Source: Sialis fuliginosa (taxonomy: Eukaryota; Arthropoda; Insecta; Megaloptera; Sialidae). From it: a DNA stretch of 64,000 nt. The stretch is from positions 13,020,001 through 13,084,000 of the forward strand of contig OY540810.1 in the NCBI GenBank assembly GCA_961205875.1, given 5' to 3'. Below are positions 12,567 to 24,100 of the stretch, one piece after another. Position numbers and translations under genes: made by a program. The first letter of the stretch is position 1, and every line of letters begins with the position of its first letter. The notes under the pieces are model-generated. The model was not told the DNA's origin. It did no database searches and saw nothing but the letters and a program-made list of their open reading frames with translations.

Positions 12567-13143
12567 TACAGTGTGTCCTAGGATAGATGTAACAAGAGGT
12601 GACATTTGGGGATCGAGTCCTGCTTGATGTAAAACTAACATATACCAAAAATTAGTTGATTTGGTCTATGTTTTATAAGCAAAGTTGAAAAAATTACCAA
12701 GAATAAAGCACCTTTATTATTCAAAATTAGAAAATAAATTGCATTTCATTTTAAACGATACTATAAAAAAACTTATATTTTTAATACTTTGATTTTGAAT
12801 TAGAGATGATGAGATTGGCAAAATGAGACAACACGATTGACAGATAGTCAATAACAACTATTTGTTTCCATACCCTACATTTTACCTCACAATAAAATAT
12901 CTATTAATTTATTGAATGCTCTGAAATTCGGTATATAACATAGTTACAAAATTGCATTCTAAACAAACTTTCCTTGTGAATTTTTTTCATATTTTGAAAA
13001 AATACAGGTAGTTTGTTCTTCGTTATTTTTATTGTATACCTTAATTTTAGATCAAGCAGGACTCGATTACCAAGTATCATTGCGAAATTAGATTTTTTTT
13101 GTTCATTACGCCTCTTGTTACATCTACCCTGGGACACACTGTA
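12567..13143. repeat. mariner-type MITE upstream of XKR-B
   Basis: Inverted ends tacagtgtgtcctaggatag at the left and, as complement, the same start with ccc for cct at the right (ctaccctgggacacactgta). The similarity continues inward through gatgtaacaagaggtg and, after a gap, tcgagtcctgcttgat. A TA duplication is plausible on both sides. No transposase reading frame remains. From 12274 to 12566 there is only AT-rich sequence. Confidence 0.8.
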
Positions 13144-13180
13144 TATAAATAATATAAAGACACGATCAGCTTATCAGTAA
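13142..13180 (+). promoter_or_regulatory. Possible XKR-B core promoter (TATA plus initiator)
   Basis: TATATAAAT at 13142-13150 lies about 30 bases upstream of ttaTCAGTaa (13172-13179), which fits the arthropod initiator TCAGT. The spacing suits a TATA-dependent promoter, and the first coding ATGs follow 180-260 bases later. The TATA sequence overlaps the right end of the MITE at 12567-13143. This rests on spacing and consensus only. Confidence 0.3.
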
Positions 13181-13430
13181 AACTTCTATACTTCCCTTTT
13201 ACGTAGGCCTTGTCAGTATTATTTATTTTCTGTTGTAATATTATATTTATAATTACTAAAAGTAACCAGTGAGTGCAGTTCACATTAACTTATAATACTG
13301 GGTTATTAATTAAATGCAGTAAGTCGATTACTAAACAAAGTAAATAATATATTAATGGAATCTACCAATGAAGCTAATGAAATAAGTAACAATACAGAGG
13401 AAGTTGTAGAAAGTAGAGAAAACAGTGACA

Positions 13431-14300
13431 ATGTTAAGAGTTCTAACTGCAGAGGAGAATACTGTTGTAGTACGTGCAGACGAAGAAGTCAATACAACTG
13501 GACAAAATACATTGGAACCATCTGTAGACAATGTGGCTACAATATGTCATCCAACACAAGATAGCGATAATGAGAATCAAAAACAACCTGTATTGTTAAG
13601 TGATAATTATGGCACAGTTCTTACTGCAGAGAAGAATACTGTTGTACTAAGTGAAGACAAGGAAGTCAATGCAACTGGACAAAATGCACTGGAACCATCT
13701 GTAGACAATGTGGCTACAATATGTCATCCAACACAAGATAGCGATAATGAGAATCAAAAACAACCTGTATTGTTAAGTGATAATTATGGCACAGTTCTTA
13801 CTGCAGAGAAGAATACTGTTGTACTAAGTGAAGACAAGGAAGTCAATACAACTAGACAAAATGCACTGGAACCATCTGTAGACAATGTGGCTACAATATT
13901 CCATCAAACACAAGATAGCGATAATAAGAATGAAAAACAACCTGTATTGTTAAGAGATAATTATGGCACAGTTCTTACTGCAGAGAAGAATACTGTTGTA
14001 CTAAGTGAAGATAAGGATGTCAATACAACTAGACAAAATGCACTGGAACCATCTGTAGACAATGTGACTACAATATGTCATCCAACACAAGATTGCGATA
14101 ATGAGAATGAAAAACAACCTGTATTGTTAAGTGATAATTATGGCACAGTTCTTACTGCAGAGAAGAATACTGTTGTACTAAGTGAAGATAAGGATGTCAA
14201 TACAACTAGACAAAATGCACTGGAACCATCTGTAGACAATGTGGCTACAATATGTCATCCAACACAAGATATCGATAATGAGAATGAAGAACAAACCACA
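13431..14300 (+). repeat. 177-bp (59-residue) coding tandem repeat in XKR-B
   Basis: About five units with an exact 177-base period. Marker gcgataat occurs at 13564, 13741, 13918, 14095 and (as tcgataat) 14272. The unit carries LTAEKNTVVLSEDKEV, QNALEPSVDNVATI and QPVLLSDNYGTV. The first unit is divergent at its start and the last decays into unique sequence. The repeat is acidic, has no predicted membrane segment and resembles no domain I know. Confidence 0.95.
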
Positions 14301-17300
14301 TTATTGAATATTGAAAATGTGTTAGTCATCTTACCGTCTGTAGACGGAGATGTTGTACAAGTGGAGCAATATAATACAGTTGAGCCATTTGTAGATGTTA
14401 GTGGGGATACTGAAAAAGATTTAAACCAGGAAATTGCGATAGACTCTTTACCAAATAAGACTGTTAGAATCAAGACATGTTTGAGTGTTTTATTAGAGAA
14501 AAAGGTTTTTCTTGTAGTTGTAATATTTGGCTTAGCTGACGTGTTCACAGATATGCTGTTAGTGTACCAATATTACGTAGATGGACAATATTGGTATTGG
14601 CGATTAACAGCATTATTTATCTGGTTACCATCATTTATGGCAACATATACATTTTATAAAATGTAAGTAATGCACTTATATGTTTAGGTTTAGCCGTGAA
14701 AAGGTAACAAACAGACAGAAAGACACACTGTCGCATTTATAAAATTAGTATGGATGAGGTACAAAAAGCTAAATAAATAAATAAAATACATTCTGAAATA
14801 ATTCTTTAAGTGTTTTTTTAGGACAAAATAAACATTTTGCTTCCTCACAATATTGAAGATACGAGAAGCTTTGTGATCGTTTTAGAATGAGAGAAAAAAA
14901 TGTTCTTCGATTTCAAAATTTTAAATTGATCTTTCCGTTTCAGGTCAAGAAAAACACGTTTCGTTCCGTGTCTGTCTGTCTGTCTGTGTATCTGTCACCT
15001 GAATCCTTGTCACACGCATTACTCATGAACCATTGAACCGATATTAATGAAACTTGGTTAGATGGTTGTGTCTGGCTTAAGGACCGTCCCATTTCAAAAC
15101 CATCAAAACTGTGTGAAAGGGAGAGGGGTGATATCCCAAAATATTAATTTTTTCAAAATATCTCAAGAACGACACATGTTACGTGAAAATGTTATAGAAT
15201 GTTTTTTGTAGAGCATTTAATTTCATATAAAATAGTTACAACATTTGTTGTAAAATATTCCCTTACAAAGATTTATTTTAAAATAACGACATTAGTTTTT
15301 TTTTAAACTGATATTTACTTTGACATATTAAATATCATTTTGACGTTTTAAATGTAATTTTTACGTATGCATAAATTTAGAATTAGATTGAAATTATCAA
15401 AATATTAAAATGATATGAAATATAATCAGGTGCGTCTTAAGAAAACTTTCGAACTAATATTTTTTAATAAAATTGTATAAAAATTAAATGGCTAACCAAT
15501 GCCAAGCAATTTATCTGAACACTTAATTAATTGGTTTTTATTTGAATTGTTCAATAATTGACTACCTTTGATGAATTTAACACGAGGAAGCACTGTGCAT
15601 TTACTTGGTAGATGTTTTTTACACCGTTTGGGAATAATAAAATAATTTCATGAAAACAGGATCCAAAGAAGGGGGGAAGTAATCATTCCCCCCCCACACA
15701 AAAATAAATTGCGGGGTAACTTCTCCCCTGCTCCCTGGATCCGGCGCCATTGCCCAACACATGCATGAGTTTTTTTTACTGAGCATTTACGATTAATAAT
15801 AAAATCTTGTGGTAGCCACTGCAATTAGATATTAAAACTTTCCAGATGTGAACATGAAGATAAAGACAGTAGGTTTTACAAATGGTTCGTAAAATACAAA
15901 TGGCCATTGTTGTTTGTCTTCATCTTTCAATTGTCTTCAGTTGTGTTCGCTCTGAAACATGTCCTTGTGTTTGAACAACTGACTAAACTGGAATATGAAG
16001 AAAAGCAAAAGCGACTGTTACGACTTCAGTTAATTGACGCTTTCAACGAGGCGGCGCCACAGGCTACATTGCAGATGTACATCTTCAACCATCAGTCAAG
16101 TAAGTAATGTCCGGTATTACAGCCTAGCTAAATAATACAGTAGGGTTTCCTTTTACGCGGATTTGAAGTTAGGTGGTGCGATTTTCGTGAAAATTAAAGG
16201 ATTCCCCGTTTCAGTGAGTTGGGTATCATATAAAAGCTGGAAGGAATTTAAATATGTAAACGTTTTGTTATTATTAAAATGTTCGTTTAACAAAATTTCA
16301 CAAATGATACTGATTGTGAGTTGTATTTTCGAAGATAATTCGGATGAAAAAAAAAATTAAATAAATAAAATTGAAAAACAAACTTATTTAAGTTTCACAT
16401 CAATTTCTTTCAGGTTTTCGAACTAATTTTCATTGTCTTTTTTAGACATTCTTATTTTCGTGAATTTTCAGCAACTTTTTTACGTGATTTTCGACCTATT
16501 TTAATTGATTGTTTAACGCGGTTTTAAAAAATTATACATAGAATGTATCGCTAATTTTAAAGTAAGCCATGTCTTTGTTTAAGCGATTTTTTATACGCAA
16601 TTTGCTGTAGAACGTTTCTACCACGTAAAAAGAGACCCAACTGTATTTGCAAGCTTATAAACACTTTTAAACGGGGTATCAAACTTATATGACACTTCTC
16701 TTGGAGTGGATCTTAGCTTCTGGGTATGAGCCGCGTCGATTTGGTCGTGTTATCGACCAACGTTTCGTCACACATTGCAGTGGACATTTTCAGGGCTCTT
16801 CTATACCCAGAAGCCAAGATCCATATCAAAATTGTTATCTATTAATACTTAAACGTTCGACTTTTTATCTTACAGCTGTGCGTAAACGTCTTATGATTCA
16901 TTAGATGTAAATACCGGCGTAGCAAGAATATCGAGTTACACGATGCATTAAATGCATTGCCAGACGAAGCGTAATAATCTCTTTTCTCAGTGTACTTATA
17001 TTTACTAAAGTGTATTTACTAGCCTTGAGTAAAAACGGTAAATACCAAATACTATGCATGCAACTATCTGTCAAAAACTCGAAGAGAACTGTCATATAAG
17101 TTTAATATCCTGTTTGAAAGTGTTTGCAAGCTTGTTAATATTTGTTATTTAGGCTGTAATAACAGACATTATACATTATATTGTTGTTAAACTTACAGGT
17201 ATCTGGCAGGGGATTTCAGTAGCGTTTTCTTATTGCACAATCGCTCGACTGGCAACTTCTCATACATTTAATTTCGATACACATCACGAAGATAGCAAAC

Positions 17301-19550
17301 AATTTGCACAATCTTGTCTCAAATACTTCGTTAATATAATGATAATACGTAAGTATATTTTCTATACTTAACTTATATTCTAAATCAGTGAAACAATAAT
17401 TATTTTCATAACTCATAAGTCGCTGAACCGATTTTAATGAAACTTGGGGTGGATCTTGTTAGAAAAAGGTCCCATTTAACAATTATCAAAATTGCATGAA
17501 GGAAGTGAGGAGGGGGGGGGGGATTCCAATAATAATATGATTTCTATCTGACTTCAAAAAAAGAGTAGATTCTCAATTCAATCAATAATTAGGTATAAGT
17601 ATGTTCGAACATATCTCCGACAAATATGCACCGATTTGGATGATTTTTGTTTGTTTCAAAGAGTACCTTTTTTTAGCACGCGCTTGGTTATTTTTTCCTA
17701 TTGTTAGCGCCGAGATAATTTTTGCCCTTAAAAATTATATCATCAGCGGCATTGCGAAACGAACTAATTTTTTGCTGGTTCAAGTTGAATTGTTCACATG
17801 TAAAATTGTAAAAATGGCACTTACCTTTAATAGATGGTGGCTCCTGCATATATTAGGGATATATTTAGGTATGGTTAAGGAGGAATAGATGTGGCATCTA
17901 GGCACGCACCAGTCACAAATTCTACACATTCACAATTACACAAAAAATAACAATTTTGCAGACCAATGTCTGATTATAAAAAAACTATAAATATGTACAC
18001 CAATATGTCTGTACTGATTTAGGTTGCGGTGGTCACCAACCCTTTTAGGCACTTTTAACTATATAAAAGTCCGCGGATTGACCTGTTTTATATCACTATA
18101 CTTTTCTACGCGTTGCACGTTATATGTATAAAAATGATTGTTGTCTCAACTTGTTTAAAAACTAAGACGGTGGCGTTGCAGCGCTACGTTCGGTCATTTA
18201 CCAAACTACATTATTTTAAAATGCGGCGGCAACACCTATACTTTTAATTTTTTAACAATTTCAATCCAAATCTAAAATTTTCAGCTATGCAAACGTCAAA
18301 ATGACAATTTTTTAAAGCAAATTGGGATAAATCTTTGTAAGGGAATATTTTACAACAAACATTGTAGACCTATATTAATTCACGTAACATGTATCTTTCT
18401 TGGATCTTGGCTTCTGGGTGTAACGTTGGCCGATAACACGACCAAACCGACGCGGCTTACACCCAGAAGCCAAGATCCATATCAAGACCACCGCGGAAGC
18501 CTCAAGACTTGTATGTATCTTTCTTGAGATATCTTCAAATTTTTTTATATTTTGGGGTGTCACCCCTCTCACTTACATACGATTTTAATAATTTTTAAAT
18601 GGTACCGTCCTCAAGTCAGACCCAACTAACTAACCAACCAAGTTTCATTAATATCGGTTCAGTGATTCATGAGTTATTCGTGTGACAAGGATTCAGGGGA
18701 CAGACAGACACGTAGACACACAGATAGATAAACAGACACCGAACAAAAATTGTTTATCTTGACCGGAAACGTTAAAATTTTTAAATCGAAGAATACTTTT
18801 TTTCTCATTTTAAAACGACCACAAAGCTTCGATATGGCGAGGAAACGAAACTAAAAAGACTGAAAAGTATATAATAATTAAATTTAACAGTTTTTGAAGT
18901 CGATTTTATTTTTTTCTTTATTACACTGACTTGAAAAACTGTTAAATTGAATTATTATATACTTTTCAGTGTTTTCAAATAGTTTTTTTAGGATTTTATT
19001 TATTTTCGATTGTAATTAACTGTAATGAACATTTTATTTTCCAGTAACGAGGATCCCCCTTATATCATGGGCGTTTGTATTTTCACCAAAAGACACAACA
19101 TATTGCATAGTGATACATTGTATTCTATGTTGTATCGGCCTCGGTTACTTGAGAAAGAAGTTACCCGACAGACAATTACTCGCACATTGGTTCACTTTCG
19201 TGGGTGTCTCCCTATTCCACGTATTTATCGCTATTGACATGAGTATATTCGGTGTTCGTGTTGTCTCTAAAATACGCTTTTACATGTTATATTATGCATT
19301 ATTTGTATTCGAATACGTAGTATTCACAACTATTTGTGCTTACGAGCATACTACACCAATATTTATAATATCTACTATTGTGTATGGTTTTAGCGGTTTG
19401 TTTGTCAGTGTTTTGTATATATATGCAATTTATAAAGCACGTGTTACGTCAGAAGTGTCGAAGATACGCGAACAGAACGAGCAAGACGTAGGGGAGATAT
19501 CACCTCTGGAAGATGTCATGAAAACTGATGTAGAAATCTGCATTAATTGA
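13431..19550 (+). CDS. XK-related membrane protein with N-terminal repeats (XKR-B)
   Basis: Exons are 13431-14662, 15846-16099, 17199-17348 and 19045-19550, giving about 713 residues with phases 2, 1 and 1. Every junction has GTAAG-type donors and CAG/CCAG acceptors. Residues 1-290 are a hydrophilic 59-residue tandem repeat. Then the XK-family body begins: a membrane helix (VFLVVVIFGLADVFTDMLLV), YWYWRLTALFIWLPSF, the charged loop CEHEDKDSRFYKW, and DAFNEAAPQATLQMYIF, which corresponds to the family's conserved ESAPQL-type segment. Next come IARLATSHTFNF, CCIGLG, KLPDRQLLAHWFTF and an acidic C-terminus. XK-related proteins are multipass membrane proteins; Xkr8/CED-8 relatives scramble phosphatidylserine during apoptosis. 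No caspase site was confirmed here. An earlier ATG at 13355 opens a similar acidic N-terminus but in another frame (see findings). The 3' half matches XKR-A at 3117-4252, so the two look like tandem paralogs. Confidence 0.8.
14688..14754 (-). repeat. Helitron 5'-end fragment in XKR-B intron 1
   Basis: On the minus strand it reads ccatactaattttataaatg and then cagacagaaaga-type text ending in cttttcacggctaaac, matching the module near 7583-7660 of the Helitrons. It is a short truncated fragment. Confidence 0.6.
14836..15640 (+). repeat. Interspersed repeat family A, copy 1
   Basis: Begins gcttcctcacaatattgaag and continues with ctttccgtttcaggtcaag, tctgtctgtctgtctgtgta, gaatccttgtcacacgc, aaccgatattaatgaaactt. 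It ends near gaatttaacacgaggaagca. Related copies lie at 18270-18850 (minus), 32115-32790, 33575-34315 and 53685-54110, with 3' scraps at 26027-26135 and 59345-59530. Both ends carry a gcttcctc-like motif in inverse orientation. No coding capacity is seen and I cannot assign a superfamily. Confidence 0.7.
16136..16645. repeat. MITE in XKR-B intron 2
   Basis: Ends tacagtagggtttcctttta and, as complement, tacagttgggtctcttttta, with TA at the tips. A 3' half of a relative is at 26226-26505. It is mariner/pogo-like in end sequence. Confidence 0.7.
16646..17140. repeat. MITE with nested hairpin element, XKR-B intron 2
   Basis: Left end tttgcaagcttataaacact and the complement of the right end (caagcttgcaaacactttca) are related, followed on both sides by acttatatgacacttctctt-type sequence. 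A smaller element at 16708-16822 is inserted in its left arm. Relatives occur at 43480-43615 and 47267-47812. Confidence 0.6.
16708..16822. repeat. Short hairpin element family B, copy 1
   Basis: Starts ggatcttagcttctgggta and ends in the complement of ggatcttggcttctgggta. The middle contains gacgaaacgttggtcgataa on the minus strand. Two other copies are at 18402-18478 and 34012-34180. Confidence 0.75.
17530..19044 (-). repeat. XKR-B intron 3: family A copy 2, family B copy 2, hairpin element
   Basis: Intron 3 runs from 17349. A minus-strand family A copy covers about 18270-18850 and is interrupted by a shortened family B hairpin at 18402-18478, which reads ggatcttggcttctgggtg and its complement around a short core. 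At 18861-18975 lies a hairpin whose arms contain taattaaatttaacagtttt and its complement; siblings are at 52685-52800 and 56296-56432. A 95-codon open stretch at 17601-17888 has no resemblance to anything I know. Confidence 0.65.
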
Positions 19551-20054
19551 ATATTAACATTATGACGTGAATAACGTCTAGTGTTTTACAGAAATTTGAT
19601 GTAACGCGCAGATATCAGTTTGCGCGCTAGCGTAAATTTATAATCAGTATATCTCGACACTCAGAGCAGCTATCTCGTGGATTTTGATCCCAAATTATAG
19701 ATCTCGATTAGATCTACGAGATACAAGTATAATCAAAACATTTAACCAGTATTAATGAGTGAAAAACTTCATAATATAAAAAAAAATTGTATTTCTACGA
19801 TTGTAAATATTAAATAATAATAAAATAACAATACATAAGAATATATTCTCTACGCAGTAACGTTTTTAACTTTTTGATTAAAGTTTTCTAAATTGAATAA
19901 AAAAATAAAAAGTTAATTTCGTGTTTCCATGATTTCGTTTGTAAATAAATATTTTTATATTTATATTTTCAATTCGTCTATTTTTTATAAAAATTAATTC
20001 GGGGCTAGAGCTAATTGAAAGTAATTTTTAATTTTCTTTAAAGAGCACAAGGTA
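19551..20054 (+). other. XKR-B 3' flank
   Basis: Downstream of the TGA that ends at 19550. The segment of about 19564-19935 (gacgtgaataacgtctag at its start, aaaaagttaatttcgtg near its end) has a diverged inverted copy at about 40145-40560. Poly(A)-signal-like AATAAA strings occur near 19815 and later. It may be 3' UTR. Confidence 0.4.
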
Positions 20055-20200
20055 ATACAGTATTACCTCTATCTACACGGTTAATTAGTTCCATGAAAAC
20101 AGCGCGTAAATGTGAGCAATAGAAATTACTCTATTAATTTATGTTTTTTAAAGTATTTTTTTCAAACTTTTTTAACCGCGTAAATAGAGGGATTACTGTA
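20055..20200. repeat. Short MITE
   Basis: Inverted ends tacagtattacctctatcta and, as complement, tacagtaatccctctattta, each followed by cgcggttaa-type sequence. Partial relatives are at 29085-29140, 45370-45495 and 54499-54560. Confidence 0.8.
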
Positions 20201-20566
20201 TCTATGTTAAGTTAAAATAGGTATTTGTGTGATACAATTTTAAGGAATTATAACAATAATATTCTTTATTAATAAATCAAGTACATAGGTAGAGAATGAG
20301 TCAATTTTATTTACAATTTTATTTAGAAAACAGACAACAAAAGGTTACATAATATTTAAACAGTAATAATTATTATACTATATTATTGTTATTGTTACCA
20401 AAACGAGCGTTTCTGCAATTCATATTTAATTTCATTTACAAAGCAATTTTTTTTTTTAGTAAATTTTGGAGACCTCTAAATAATTTTATAGGACACAACC
20501 TATAGTTTGCACCACTGCATTAAGTCACTTTTATTAACTATAAAAATATATATAGGTACGAGTATT

Positions 20567-21129
20567 TACACTCCTCAAAAAAATTAAAGGATAATTTTAA
20601 AAAAGCAAATTTTTTACAAATTTTCAAATAGCTACATCACGTTAGCATTTATATGTTTTAAAAACGAAAATCATGGGAGGAATAATTTACAAAATTTTAC
20701 AATTTACAAAATTGTATGTAAACATTTTATAGAGGATACTTTCAGCTTTCTAATAATATCAAGCCGATTATTGTGCGATCATTTTTAAATTAAAAAAAAA
20801 ATTGTACGGGAATGAAAAAAACGCATTTTCAAGAGAAATTAAATAAGCTTTCGAACGTTTTCATTGAAGTTCTATTTAAAAAATTTTTGCACGTCATATA
20901 CGTTATCAAAGTTTATAAATAATTATGGGATAATTTTTCGAACTCTTGGTACAGAGCGGCAGGGGATGATAAAAATTATTGAGCTCTTGATTCAAAAACT
21001 ATAAACTATAAGCTTACGAATGAGCTTTAGATAATGCAAATCCAATTATATTTTGCGGAGATACAGCTGTTTGAAAATTTGTAAAAATTTTACTTTTTTA
21101 AATTATCCTTTAATTTTTTTAGGAGTGTA
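20567..21129. repeat. mariner-type MITE beside the TBC1D30 stop
   Basis: Inverted ends tacactcctcaaaaaaattaaaggataattt (left) and tacactcctaaaaaaattaa (right, complement) are nearly perfect over about 30 bases, with TA at the tips. It ends 21 bases before the TBC1D30 stop codon, so it probably lies in that gene's 3' UTR. From 20201 to 20566 there is only AT-rich sequence. Confidence 0.8.
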
Positions 21130-21149
21130 TTTCAGTTTACAATGGATAT

Positions 21150-24100
21150 TTATTTAGTCGGTGATTTTGGGGGGCTCAAATCTTTATAAAGTCCTAACCT
21201 AAATCCTACATCTTTAGGCTGTCTATTTACATTACTTACTGGAAACGGAGTAAAGATTTGCTTATTTGGTGAAAGAGGCGAATATACGCTTTTCCTTGTC
21301 GGAGATAAAGGACTTAACTGTAAGTTTTGTAACATAAACTTAGATATACAAGGGCTTTGAGGGGAATCTGGACTTTTAAGAAGTGAAGTATTTAACAAAA
21401 AATTAGACTTGGGTTCATAATTGTGATCAGATAATGAATATAAATGCATTGACTTATTTTTCGAAATAGAAGGCGGTTCATCGCAATAAAAATTAGAACA
21501 AGTTTCAGGGGAAGATACTTCAGGGATTTTACAGGTTTGGCGAGATATTTTATACTGACTTAAGCTAGCTGTCATATTTTCTATCTCTATATTGTCAGTT
21601 TCTCTAATAATTTTTAAATACTTCCATGAATCTGTTTGTAAATCATCGATTTCTTGGGTTCTCTCCTCTACTTTCCATTCATTATCCTTAAATGTACTAC
21701 TATATGGTTCTTCAAGAATCGATGTCAAATCGGGTTTTGATGTTTTTTCTGTAATTAAATTATTGTAATCTTCATTTACATCATATCGAGATCTCTTGAA
21801 TATATCACTTATGTCTTCAATGCTAGAACTCGATTCTCTGAATTCATGCGGACTCGATATTTCAAAGTCCAAGTGTCTAATTTCAAAACTCGAAATTACA
21901 TCCAAACTTTCTGGTGTTTTAATACTTAATGTATTATCTTTTGAATCTTTTTCAAAATCGTACTCTAATTGTTTGCCTTCCGTAGAATGTGAAATGGTAT
22001 CATCATTTCTTGAAGTAGCCTCTTTTTTAGTTTCAGATGAATCTATAAAGATATCATCCGATACCTCATTATTATCTGAAATTTGTACAGATTGCAAAAT
22101 TCTATCAGTTTTTATTTCATCAAAATCAATTAGTTCCTCTTCAACTATATCGATAGACTTCGATTGGCATTGCATTATCTTATGTAATATTATAGAATTT
22201 TCTTGTATAATCTTTAATGCCATTTCGCTGTTTCTCCTAACAGGCTCGATTTTTAAATCCGATGATAGCAAACTATCTAAGGAAAATTGTTTTTCTACGT
22301 TAAGTTTATGACGTTTGTCTTTTAATACGTCTTCAGTCATGTCCAATAAAGTTTGGTCAATTTGTTGAGGTTCATCGACTGTTGGAACAGTTGAATCATA
22401 TGATAGGTCATCCAGAAACAGTGAATAATCTTTTTTATCAATAGGTGGACTAGTTTTAAAATCTTCATTTTTTAAAATATAGTTAGAATTGCTTTTCTTT
22501 ATTAATACGACTTTATCGTCGAGATAATTTTCAAATTTTTCTAAATTAATTGACTTATTGTATGATTCACACTCGTTTTTATAAAACTCAGATTGTTCTT
22601 CAAAAATGGCATCTCTTGTGTCTTCGCTATTCAAATCATTTTTACGTTCTGTAGATTCTTCATTTGTATTAGGCATATCGATTTCATAAGTATATTTCAG
22701 TCTTAACCTTTCTCTCATGAACTTTTCAAAATCAAAATTTTCAATGTTTAGTTCTTGTATATATTTGCGTTCAACTGAGGATTTTGTAGTTTGTTTTTGA
22801 TTATTATCAATGTTAACATCGTTAACTAAATTTGGTAATTTTTCAGAAGATGTAGAAACAGAATTATTTACACTACTCGACTCGTTCGAATTATTAATTT
22901 CATCGAATTCGGTCGATCTAACTATTTCAGATGTCGAACAATAACTATTTTCTAATTCTTCTAAATACGACGGAGTTTCAAATACTGAACCGGAGAATCC
23001 GACATTTTCTAGTTCATCTTTCAGACTAACTTCCTTGATTCCTGTAGCGCTGGGTTCTTCTTCAAGATCACATTTAGCTGTTAAACTTTCAGCCACTTGT
23101 TTAGCGACTTGCGTTACCATTTCTGAATGTTCTTCACTGAATGTTCTAGAACCGATTGAATCTTCACCATCGAAATCGCTCATTCTTCCTGGCTCGTCGC
23201 ACAGCTCTGTTGAAGTACTGCTGGAACTGTCGCCGTTCTCAGAGTAACTGGAACTGCTATCTTCCTCATCTTCTTCTATTTGTTCTTTGTATTTTGTAAT
23301 TTCAGTTTTATTGGATTTGCCTTTTTTCTGTGCATCTTTCCAGTGTAATGTTTCCCCAGATTTGCTTGAAATAAATCGTGTGTTACGAGGTTTTATTGAT
23401 GTATGGCGTGAAGGTGGTACTGCGCCTTTTGGGGGGCCCAGACGTCTGCCTCGAACAACAAGAGCACTTTTTCCTAGTAATAAGTGATTCATCACTATTG
23501 GTGACGCGCTTGATGATGTACCTATAACAAATATTTATAAAATACAATAAAACATGCCTATAATACATAAGATAATAAATTTCACTACCAAAAAATGGGT
23601 GTGACTGTGTCGGGATGCACAGTCGAGGGAATGGCGTGAATACGTAGCAGTTAAATAAAACTCAGACTATAGTCCAGGCTGTGTAGGCTAAAACAGATTC
23701 TTTTTGCGTACAGTTTTAATACTTACAGGATATGTTATAAAAGTGGTGTAGAATAATAACCTATGTTTGCTCCTAGATGGTTCTATTGCAAAAAATTCTT
23801 AAGATTTCCTGATTTTTACTAAATAGCGGTCAAAATATGTATTATACAAAAAAAGTTTCAAATAACCTCCATTTTGAAAAAAATTCATTTGTTTGACAGA
23901 TACTGCTCTAGACAATAAAATAGGCATTCAAGTGAACTTACTTAATGTCTGACGAGCACACGCAGCCGTAAGAATAATATGAGCTTGCCTCTGCCTTTCT
24001 CTTAATTTTACGTATTGCTGTTTCAGAGTTGTAATGTCCAAAGCCAATTTTTCCTTATCTGAATGACCGTATATATATGGTTGGATTGAATTTGTTGAAG

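Noticed and set aside
17601-17888. 95-codon open stretch in XKR-B intron 3
   Set aside because: Hydrophobic by AT-rich chance. No family resemblance, and it starts in sequence with a repeat-like flavour (caccgatttggatg).
21796-23487. Open frames on the plus strand across the last TBC1D30 exon
   Set aside because: They are antisense shadows of a long real exon and contain only serine/leucine-rich complements of its codons.
21150-23495. A separate 781-residue gene
   Set aside because: The frame continues upstream through a good acceptor at 23521 into TBC1D30 exon 23942-24112. It is the last exon, not a gene of its own.
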